A stretch of DNA of 64,000 nucleotides from an uncultured Winogradskyella sp. (GTDB taxonomy: Bacteria > Bacteroidota > Bacteroidia > Flavobacteriales > Flavobacteriaceae). Under the pieces are notes generated by a model. The model saw nothing but the letters and a program-made list of their open reading frames with translations. It had not been told where the DNA came from and did no database searches. Below are positions 46,315 to 53,207 of this stretch, in pieces. The DNA lies in contig NZ_CANMJY010000001.1 in assembly GCF_947498345.1 (NCBI RefSeq), forward strand, positions 62,001 to 126,000, given 5' to 3'. How positions within the stretch are numbered: position 1 is the stretch's first letter; every line of letters begins with the position of its first letter. Made by a program: the position numbers and the translations under genes.

Positions 46315-48114
46315 TTAGCCAATGATCATACCAGCAATAGTAGCGGAAATCAAAGATGCTATTGTACCACCAATAAGAGCTTTCATGCCAAACTTAGACA
46401 ATTGTTTGCGTTGTCCTGGCGCTAATGAACCTATACCGCCAATTTGAATTCCGATAGAAGCGAAATTGGCAAAACCACAAAGCATATAAGTTGCCATAAT
46501 AATCGACTTTTCATAGGTGAGATGTGTAGCATTTGATACGTTTTTTAAATCCGCTAATTGAATATATCCAACAAATTCGCTGGCTGCGAGTTTAATACCT
46601 AGTAGCTGTCCCATCATCATCATGTCTTCTTTTGCAACTCCAACTAACCACATTAATGGAGCAAAAACAGTTCCTAAAATAGCCTCAAGTGAAAAGCTTT
46701 GATACGGTGTGTTAGCTGCCATCCATGTGTTAAGTGTTGTGACATCGCCAACCCAACCTAAAATACCATTTATCATAGCTATAAAAGCAACAAAAACAAG
46801 TAACATCGCGCCTACGTTTACGGCCAATTTTAAACCTTCAGTAGTTCCGTTAGCAATAGCATCTAATAAGTTAGATCCAATTTTTTCTTGAGAAACAGTA
46901 ACATCCTTATTTATCTCTTTAGTTTGAGGGAATAAGATTTTTGAAATAACAATTGCGCCAGGAGCAGCCATAACTGATGCTGCTAATAAGTGTTTAGCAT
47001 ACACCAATCTTAAAGCAGGATCATCACCACCTAAAAACCCAATATAAGCAGCTAGTACGGCGCCAGCAACAGTAGCCATACCGCCAATCATTACTAACAA
47101 AATTTCAGACTTATTCATTTTTTCTAAATAAGCCTTGATTAATAAAGGAGCTTCGGTTTGTCCTAAGAATATATTACCAGCAACACTTAAACTCTCTGCG
47201 CCAGAAATTCCAAGAAGTTTTGTTAAAAGCCATCCAAATGCTTTTACGACTTTTTGAATGATACCTAAGTAAAATAAAACTGATGTTAAAGCCGAAAAGA
47301 ATAAAATAGTTGGTAATACTTGGAAGGCGAAAATGAATCCATAAGAATTGACATCCATAACACCACTAAAAAGAAATTCACTACCAGCTCTAGTGAAATC
47401 TAAAATATTTATAAATACTTGTCCAACAGCTTCAAAAGCATTTTTAATAAAATCTACTCTTAGTACACCTATAGCGATTAATAATTGAAATGTTAATCCA
47501 ATACCGACAGTTCTCCAATTAATTCCTTTACGATTGCTACTAAACAAGAAAGCAATAAATATCAAGGAGATCATACCTAAAGCACCTCTCCAAAAACTTG
47601 TAAATGTAAATCCTTCACTAGGAATTATGGTGTCTGTAGTTGCTTTTTGCTGTAAATAACTTTCGTGATTCTCAGAAACATAGGTCAATACATTATTTCC
47701 ATTTTTTAATTGAAGGGTAGTATTGTCTTGTTTAATAATTTCATAATATACATCAACCGTTGTAGGTACTTTTTGCTTAAATACCAAAAGGTTATTATTC
47801 TGAAGCCAAACACCTTTGTTGAAGGTGTTATTTAATGTTGATATATATTCACCGTTTTTATTTAAGTTTAAAAACTCCTTTCCTTTTGTAAAGTCATTTT
47901 TAATTAAAATACTATCAGGATAGCTCTCGTATATAATATTCTCAGCAAGCTGCCAGTTATTAATTTTAGGATCTTCAAGATCGCTAATTTGAACAGAGCT
48001 TTTTTGTACAGTTTGTACATATAAAGAATCACTTATAGGTTTCTCAAGCTCTTGTGCCGTAATTGATAAAAGTCCAATAAAAATAGCAATAAGGGCTTTA
48101 AAAAAACGATTCAT
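46315..48114 (-). CDS. NupC-type concentrative nucleoside transporter with exported N-terminal domain
   Basis: A 599-residue protein. The C-terminal ~420 residues are a CNT-family nucleoside:cation symporter: GQTEAPLLIKAYLEKM and several paired helices with GVAKEDMMMMGQLLG and FANFASIGIQIGGIG. Ahead of it is a signal peptide (about 1-21) and a beta-rich, probably periplasmic domain of about 140 residues (22-165, NGEYISTLNNTFNKGVWLQNNN). Ordinary NupC proteins are about 400 residues, so this extension is extra. It follows the bifunctional nuclease gene by 16 bases. Confidence 0.88.
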   Translation of the reverse strand: MNRFFKALIAIFIGLLSITAQELEKPISDSLYVQTVQKSSVQISDLEDPKINNWQLAENIIYESYPDSILIKNDFTKGKEFLNLNKNGEYISTLNNTFNKGVWLQNNNLLVFKQKVPTTVDVYYEIIKQDNTTLQLKNGNNVLTYVSENHESYLQQKATTDTIIPSEGFTFTSFWRGALGMISLIFIAFLFSSNRKGINWRTVGIGLTFQLLIAIGVLRVDFIKNAFEAVGQVFINILDFTRAGSEFLFSGVMDVNSYGFIFAFQVLPTILFFSALTSVLFYLGIIQKVVKAFGWLLTKLLGISGAESLSVAGNIFLGQTEAPLLIKAYLEKMNKSEILLVMIGGMATVAGAVLAAYIGFLGGDDPALRLVYAKHLLAASVMAAPGAIVISKILFPQTKEINKDVTVSQEKIGSNLLDAIANGTTEGLKLAVNVGAMLLVFVAFIAMINGILGWVGDVTTLNTWMAANTPYQSFSLEAILGTVFAPLMWLVGVAKEDMMMMGQLLGIKLAASEFVGYIQLADLKNVSNATHLTYEKSIIMATYMLCGFANFASIGIQIGGIGSLAPGQRKQLSKFGMKALIGGTIASLISATIAGMIIG

Positions 48115-48130
48115 AAAAGTGAGTTGTTAA

Positions 48131-48745
48131 TTAACGTTTAGAGATTTCGTCTCGTATTTTAGCCGCTTTTTCATAATCTTCATTATTTACGGCTTCTTCT
48201 AAGAGGCTGTGAAGTTCTTCTAGAGACTTTTCGCTGTAACCTTCTTGTTCAATAGCTGCAGTTTCGATTTCTTCAGCAATAAGGTCATCAACAAGTATAC
48301 TATCTTGCTCTTCATCCTCTTTTTTGGGATTGACTTTTAGGTAGATACCTGCTTTATCTAAAATATTTTTATAAGTAAATATTGGAGCTTGAAAACGCAA
48401 AGCCAGAGCAATAGCATCACTAGTTCTGGCATCTATAATTTCTTCAATCTTATCGCGCTCGCAAATTAAACTCGAGTAAAACACGCCATCTACTAATTTA
48501 TGAATAATCACTTGCTTCACAATAATATCAAACCGATCTGCGAAATTTTTAAATAAATCGTGAGTTAATGGACGAGGAGGACGAATTTCTTTTTCTAAAG
48601 CGATAGCAATAGACTGTGCTTCAAAAGCACCAATAACGATAGGTAGTTTTCTATCACCATCAACTTCATTGAGAATTAAGGCATATGCGCCATTTTGGGT
48701 CTGGCTATATGAAATACCCTTGATATTTAAACGAACTAAGCTCAT
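48131..48745 (-). CDS. Bifunctional nuclease domain (DUF151) protein with UVR motif
   Basis: A 204-residue protein. Residues about 1-140 are the BFN/DUF151 domain (RKLPIVIGAFEAQSIAIALEK and DARTSDAIALALRF). The C-terminus has a UvrB/UvrC-type motif (EEAVNNEDYEKAAKIRDEI). The family has been reported as DNase/RNase in plants, but its bacterial role is unclear. It is in an apparent operon with the nucleoside transporter, which suggests nucleotide salvage. Confidence 0.88.
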   Translation of the reverse strand: MSLVRLNIKGISYSQTQNGAYALILNEVDGDRKLPIVIGAFEAQSIAIALEKEIRPPRPLTHDLFKNFADRFDIIVKQVIIHKLVDGVFYSSLICERDKIEEIIDARTSDAIALALRFQAPIFTYKNILDKAGIYLKVNPKKEDEEQDSILVDDLIAEEIETAAIEQEGYSEKSLEELHSLLEEAVNNEDYEKAAKIRDEISKR

Positions 48746-48765
48746 AAATTATAAAACACAAAGAA

Positions 48766-48872
48766 CTGTTTAAATTTGGACTTTACCAACTGCAAAAAGC
48801 AGATTTGGATATTTTTCTCAATACTTTCGATAAAACGTTAGCTATGTAATTGAGAATTCTAAATTTAAACAG
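48766..48872. other. Nested inverted repeats, possible structured RNA leader
   Basis: A 12-bp outer stem, CTGTTTAAATTT (48766-48777) with AAATTTAAACAG (48861-48872), encloses two inner hairpins. One is CCAA-CTGC / GCAG-AT-TTGG (48786-48808) and the other TTCTCAAT / ATTGAGAA (48815-48822, 48849-48856). The layout is a three-way junction. It lies between etfA and the nuclease gene, ending 20 bases before the latter's start. No T-tract follows. It could be a cis-regulatory RNA or a mobile repeat. Confidence 0.5.
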
Positions 48873-48899
48873 CCCTTTATCTATTACAAGGTAATAAAA

Positions 48900-49862
48900 T
48901 TATGCGTTTTGTGCTTTAAAAGCCTTTAATTTTTCTATGAGCTTTGGCACGACTTCAAAAGCATCACCAACAACTCCATAGTCTGCGGCTTTAAAGAAAG
49001 GTGCTTCAGGGTCTGTATTAATGACAACTTTCACTTTTGATGAGTTAATACCTGCCAAATGCTGAATAGCACCTGATATTCCTATCGCGATGTATAGATT
49101 AGAAGCTACTGGTTTTCCAGTTTGCCCAACGTGTTCGCTATGAGGTCTCCACCCTAAATCTGATACAGGCTTAGAGCACGCAGTAGCTGCTCCTAGAACT
49201 TCAGCAAGCTCCTCTACCATTCCCCAATTTTCTGGACCCTTTAATCCTCTTCCGCCAGATACAACAGTTTCTGCATCTGCGATACTTACTTTATCAGTAG
49301 CCTTATCAACGGATTCTACACTTACACCAGAATCTGGTATTGAAGGTGAGAAATCTTCAACCGTAGCACTACCTCCAGATTCAACCAATCCAAATGAATT
49401 ATTTGATAATCCAACAATTTTTGCATCAGTAGTTATTTCTGTATTAGCAAATGCTTTATTTGTAAAGGCAGTACGTTTAACAGTAAAAGGCGATACATTT
49501 GATGGTACTGCAACAACATTGGATACATAACCTGCATCTAAACCAACTGATAATAGTGGCGCTAAGTATTTGCTGTCTGCACTAGAGCTAAGTACCACAA
49601 CTTTGGCACCATCTTGCTTTGAAGCTTCAGCGATAGCAGCAGCATATTTTTTTGCATTGAATTTGTCTAATGCATCACTTTTAATTGAAAGCACTTTAGA
49701 AGCTCCGTAATTACCTAAGCTTTCAGTATTATCAGCATTTACAGCGACTGCAGTAACTGAGGTTCCCATTTGGTCAGCAATTGCTTTTGCGTAAGACACA
49801 ACTTCTAAGGCTGCTTTTTTAAATTTTCCGTTTTCGGATTCTGTATATACTAAAATGGACAT
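48900..49862 (-). CDS. etfA: Electron transfer flavoprotein alpha subunit
   Basis: A 320-residue protein starting at 49862 (MSILVYTE). A longer frame reads into a repeat element and is not family-like. The FAD-binding C-terminal half is intact: GGRGLKGPENWGMVEELAE, SEHVGQTGKPV and AIGISGAIQHLAG. With EtfB it carries electrons from acyl-CoA dehydrogenases to the quinone pool. etfB is 99 bases upstream, separated by that repeat. Confidence 0.95.
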   Translation of the reverse strand: MSILVYTESENGKFKKAALEVVSYAKAIADQMGTSVTAVAVNADNTESLGNYGASKVLSIKSDALDKFNAKKYAAAIAEASKQDGAKVVVLSSSADSKYLAPLLSVGLDAGYVSNVVAVPSNVSPFTVKRTAFTNKAFANTEITTDAKIVGLSNNSFGLVESGGSATVEDFSPSIPDSGVSVESVDKATDKVSIADAETVVSGGRGLKGPENWGMVEELAEVLGAATACSKPVSDLGWRPHSEHVGQTGKPVASNLYIAIGISGAIQHLAGINSSKVKVVINTDPEAPFFKAADYGVVGDAFEVVPKLIEKLKAFKAQNA

Positions 49863-49875
49863 ATTTGTTTGTTTT

Positions 49876-49951
49876 GTCATCCTGAACATGGTTCAGGGTA
49901 TCATTAATCATTTCTTTAATTTCATAAGATTCCGAAACAAGTTCGGAATAA
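49876..49951. repeat. REP/BIME-like composite repeat between etfB and etfA
   Basis: Two small hairpins face each other: CCTGAAC-ATG-GGTTCAGG-type at 49881-49897 and ATTCCGAA-ACAAG-TTCGGAAT at 49929-49949. The right one, reverse-complemented, resembles the left, so the whole forms a degenerate inverted repeat. I recall related GTCATCCTGAAC-type elements as common dispersed repeats in Flavobacteriia. In an operon it could affect mRNA stability. Confidence 0.6.
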
Positions 49952-49961
49952 TTTAGTTACA

Positions 49962-50708
49962 CTAAATCACTTTAGCTTCGTTATGAAGTAAGTTTACTAA
50001 TTCATCTATATTTTCTGCATCCACTAATTTCACAGCACCTTTAGGAGCTGGTTTTTCAAAGCTCACGGCTTTGGTTTCAGCACTAATACTAGTTGGTTCA
50101 ACAACATTTAAGGGCTTTTTTCTTGCCATCATGATTCCTCTCATGTTAGGTATGCGTAAATCACTTTCTTCAACTAATCCTTTTTGACCACCAATAACTA
50201 GCGGTAAAAATGTACTTACCGTTTCTTTTCCTCCATCAATTTCTCTTACGGCTTTTACATTTGTACCATCTACTTCTATGCTAATACAATTAGCAACAAA
50301 GTTCGCTTCTGTCATAGCAGCTAGCATACCAGGTACCATTCCGCCATTGTAGTCAATAGACTCTCTGCCAGCAATTACCAAATCGTAACCACCATCTTTA
50401 ACTACGCTTGCTAAGTGTTTAGCTACTGCAAACCCATCAGTGGCCTCAGTATTCACTCTAATAGCAGAGTCTGCGCCAATTGCTAAAGCCTTTCTTAACG
50501 TAGGTTCTGTTTCTGCTCCGCCAACATTTACAACATCTACACTTGCTCCTTGCTTTTCCTTAAACCACATAGCACGTGTTAACCCAAATTCGTCATTTGG
50601 ATTAATTACAAATTGTACACCATTAGTATCAAATTTGGTGTCCCCATCTGTAAAGTTAATCTTTGATGTTGTATCAGGTACATGGCTAATACACACTAAA
50701 ATCTTCAT
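49962..50708 (-). CDS. etfB: Electron transfer flavoprotein beta subunit
   Basis: A 248-residue EtfB: MKILVCISHVPDTTSKI at the start, NPNDEFGLTRAMWFKE, and DLVIAGRESIDYNGGMVPGMLA, which is the AMP/NAD-binding-fold signature. It pairs with EtfA in the cytosol. Its upstream region has an unusual hairpin and a long palindrome. Confidence 0.95.
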   Translation of the reverse strand: MKILVCISHVPDTTSKINFTDGDTKFDTNGVQFVINPNDEFGLTRAMWFKEKQGASVDVVNVGGAETEPTLRKALAIGADSAIRVNTEATDGFAVAKHLASVVKDGGYDLVIAGRESIDYNGGMVPGMLAAMTEANFVANCISIEVDGTNVKAVREIDGGKETVSTFLPLVIGGQKGLVEESDLRIPNMRGIMMARKKPLNVVEPTSISAETKAVSFEKPAPKGAVKLVDAENIDELVNLLHNEAKVI

Positions 50709-50735
50709 AATTTTATCTAGTTTTTGTTAAATAAA

Positions 50736-50764
50736 ACCACTATAACGTTTTCGTTAAAAGTGGT
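50736..50764 (-). promoter_or_regulatory. Imperfect hairpin in the etfB leader
   Basis: ACCACT (50736-50741) pairs with AGTGGT (50759-50764), and TAACG (50743-50747) with CGTTA (50752-50756), around a TTTT loop and a small internal bulge. It lies 28 bases upstream of the etfB start. It may be a leader hairpin or an operator. Confidence 0.4.
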
Positions 50765-50843
50765 TGATAATCTTAATTTTTTAGAATTTAAGAGCGCTTT
50801 TTTGCTCTAAAATATGCGGTAGCGAAGATAATTATTTTATTTC

Positions 50844-50875
50844 GAATATTTACTATGCGCGCATAGTAAATATTC
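50844..50875. repeat. Perfect 32-bp palindrome upstream of etfB
   Basis: Bases 50844-50859 are exactly repeated in reverse complement at 50860-50875, with no spacer and a GCGC centre. No T-tract follows on either strand, so it is not a normal terminator. It is 30 bases after the stop of the type IX secreted protein gene and about 135 bases before etfB. An operator or cruciform-forming site is likely. Confidence 0.6.
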
Positions 50876-50904
50876 TTAAAATCTTTAAATAGTATTTATG
50901 TAGA

Positions 50905-52032
50905 TTAATCTAAAAGATACTTAAAAACTTTGTATTTATTATTATCACTAGATAGTTTGATAAAGTAAAGCCCAGTTTCAAGACTCGATATATCTAAACT
51001 ATTGTTTTCAAATTTGTCTGTAATCAATACAGATTGACCTAAGGTGTTAATAATCTCAACAGAAAGGTTTTGATTAGATAAATTAGAAATTAGCAGATAA
51101 GGATTGCCAGTAATTTGATAGGGCTTCATTTTATCGAAATTTTCTTCGTCAATGGAAAGATTTGCTTTGGAAAACTCAACTATATGTTCGCCAAAGAAAA
51201 CATGAGATCTGGAGAATTGTACTGTTTCTGCTACAGAATTAACTGTAAACAAAATATTGTCGTAAGCATAATCATAAGGAGAGCATGCTATATTTAATAA
51301 ATCAAACACAGTAGCTTCTATATTATGGCAAGGTTCAGAAAAATCAGTTTCGGTTGCTACTTGTGGATAGGATTCCCAAAGTTGTAACATGTTTTCAGGA
51401 TTAACATAGCCACTAGGATTACCACCTCTTAAACCAATTGAGAAATAATTTCCACATGATGTTGTTTCATTTGTCTCCATATACAAGATGTCTTCAGTGG
51501 AATTATAATTAAAGTCAACTTTAAAATTAAAATTTTCAGGAACATCATACAGAGGACAATTTCCGCATTGATCTGCGTCAGAAGTAGTTCTATATTTAGT
51601 AACAACAAAAGTGTTGTCGTGAAGTAATTGAATAAGATTAGTGCCAATTGGTATTGCCAGAGGTATCTCAGTTTCGGGATGCCCTTGAACAAATATGGTC
51701 ATTGTGGTTGTGGGAACTTGTGTAATAACAGATTCAATTATGTCTTTTGAATTAGTGACTATGTTATAGTATTTTTGTAATTCTTCAGAACCAGTTGGAT
51801 AGGTTTGGTTAAAATCGTAAATCTCATAATCTGCAAATATGTCTGTTATGTATTGCTGAGAGAAATTCAAATTAACTGTCCCGTCATTATTAGAGGTTAC
51901 AGTTGGTACATCTGAAGTGTTTTCTATTTTTAATTCAAAACGTTGTAAGGAGCAAAGTAAGGTTTCTTGGCCATATGTAACACAAAAACATAATGGAAAA
52001 AAAAGGGTTAAGATGTAATTTTTATAAATCAC
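50905..52032 (-). CDS. Type IX secreted protein of unknown function
   Basis: A 375-residue protein with a signal peptide (LFFPLCFCVTYGQ). The middle has no catalytic motif I recognise; it holds several Cys (CGNCPLYDVP, SCGNYFSIGLRGG). The C-terminal ~75 residues are a T9SS type A sorting domain (NQNLSVEIINTLGQSV ... DISSLETGLYFIKLS). It is exported to the surface or medium. It stands alone between the pdhB promoter region and etfB. Confidence 0.72.
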   Translation of the reverse strand: MIYKNYILTLFFPLCFCVTYGQETLLCSLQRFELKIENTSDVPTVTSNNDGTVNLNFSQQYITDIFADYEIYDFNQTYPTGSEELQKYYNIVTNSKDIIESVITQVPTTTMTIFVQGHPETEIPLAIPIGTNLIQLLHDNTFVVTKYRTTSDADQCGNCPLYDVPENFNFKVDFNYNSTEDILYMETNETTSCGNYFSIGLRGGNPSGYVNPENMLQLWESYPQVATETDFSEPCHNIEATVFDLLNIACSPYDYAYDNILFTVNSVAETVQFSRSHVFFGEHIVEFSKANLSIDEENFDKMKPYQITGNPYLLISNLSNQNLSVEIINTLGQSVLITDKFENNSLDISSLETGLYFIKLSSDNNKYKVFKYLLD

Positions 52033-52121
52033 TATGTTTCATTATATAGTAGTTAATAAAGTTAGCATATTTTTCTATATTTTCGATCCAAAATAAATAT
52101 AGATTTCTTTTTAAGAATTCT

Positions 52122-52129
52122 TATTTTTG
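52122..52129 (+). promoter_or_regulatory. -7 promoter element of the PDH E1 beta gene
   Basis: TATTTTTG matches the Bacteroidota -7 consensus TANNTTTG and lies 22 bases before the start codon. No clear TTG is found at the -33 position, so confidence is limited. Confidence 0.4.
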
Positions 52130-52151
52130 CTATTCGTTTAAAAACAAGATA

Positions 52152-53129
52152 ATGAGAACAATTCAATTTAGAGAGGCGATTGCTGAAGCTATGAGTGAAG
52201 AAATGCGTAGAGATGAAAGCATTTATCTTATGGGTGAAGAAGTTGCAGAATATAATGGAGCATATAAGGCATCAAAAGGTATGTTAGATGAGTTTGGTGC
52301 AAAACGTGTTATTGACACACCTATTGCAGAGCTTGGTTTTGCAGGTATTGCAATTGGTTCTACAATGACAGGTAATCGCCCTATTGTAGAATATATGACC
52401 TTTAATTTCTCTTTAGTTGGGATTGATCAAATTATTAATAATGCGGCTAAGATTAGACAAATGTCTGGTGGGCAATTTAAATGTCCAATAGTGTTTAGAG
52501 GACCAACAGCTTCGGCAGGACAGTTAGCAGCAACCCATTCACAAGCTTTTGAAAGTTGGTTTGCCAACACTCCAGGACTTAAAGTTATAGTGCCTTCAAA
52601 CCCTTATGATGCAAAAGGATTATTGAAATCTGCAATTAGAGATGATGACCCAGTAATTTTTATGGAGAGTGAGCAGATGTATGGTGATAAAGGAGAAGTG
52701 CCAGAAGGTGAGTATGTATTACCTATTGGTGTGGCTGACATTAAGCGGACAGGAACTGATGTTACAATCGTATCATTTGGAAAAATTATTAAAGAAGCCT
52801 ATAAAGCGGCAGATATATTAGAAAAAGAAGGGATTTCTTGTGAGATTATAGATTTACGAACTGTACGCCCAATGGATCGAAATGCGATTTTAGAATCCGT
52901 TAAGAAAACAAATCGATTAGTGGTTTTAGAAGAAGCATGGCCTTTTGGAAATGTAGCAACAGAAATCACTTATTTAGTTCAATCTGAAGCTTTTGATTAT
53001 TTAGACGCTCCAGTGGTTAAAATAAATACTGCAGATACTCCAGCTCCTTATTCACCTGTTTTATTAGAAGAGTGGTTGCCAAACAGTAATGACGTGGTAA
53101 ATGCTGTGAAAAAAGTTATGTACAAATAA
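52152..53129 (+). CDS. pdhB: Pyruvate dehydrogenase E1 component, beta subunit
   Basis: A 325-residue transketolase-like protein: MRTIQFREAIAEAMSEEMRRD, EEVAEYNGAYKASKGM, FRGPTASAGQLAATHSQAFESW and GKIIKEAYKAADILEKEG. It forms the E1 heterotetramer with an alpha subunit that is not in the window, feeding acetyl-CoA synthesis. A branched-chain 2-oxoacid E1 beta is the alternative, but the sequence is closest to PdhB. It is monocistronic or ends at the hairpin just downstream. Confidence 0.9.
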   Translation: MRTIQFREAIAEAMSEEMRRDESIYLMGEEVAEYNGAYKASKGMLDEFGAKRVIDTPIAELGFAGIAIGSTMTGNRPIVEYMTFNFSLVGIDQIINNAAKIRQMSGGQFKCPIVFRGPTASAGQLAATHSQAFESWFANTPGLKVIVPSNPYDAKGLLKSAIRDDDPVIFMESEQMYGDKGEVPEGEYVLPIGVADIKRTGTDVTIVSFGKIIKEAYKAADILEKEGISCEIIDLRTVRPMDRNAILESVKKTNRLVVLEEAWPFGNVATEITYLVQSEAFDYLDAPVVKINTADTPAPYSPVLLEEWLPNSNDVVNAVKKVMYK

Positions 53130-53153
53130 ATCGCATTTTTTTGCGTTATACAG

Positions 53154-53204
53154 ACTTCATCAAGTAAAGTGTAAGTTTTGCACGATAGTTGATGAAGTTT
53201 TTTT
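53154..53204 (+). terminator. Hairpin plus T-run after pdhB, abutting the next start codon
   Basis: ACTTCATCAA (53154-53163) and TTGATGAAGT (53189-53198) form a perfect 10-bp stem with a 25-base loop and a T-run to 53204. The next gene's ATG is at 53208, only 3 bases later, so this may also act as an attenuator or carry that gene's promoter in the loop. Confidence 0.75.
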
Positions 53205-53207
53205 AAT

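Noticed and set aside
44651-50756. AAAACGTTA recurring in three intergenic regions (44651, 48832, 50740 on -)
   Set aside because: A 9-mer of this base content is expected one or two times by chance in the window, it also occurs in coding DNA, and the flanks do not match.
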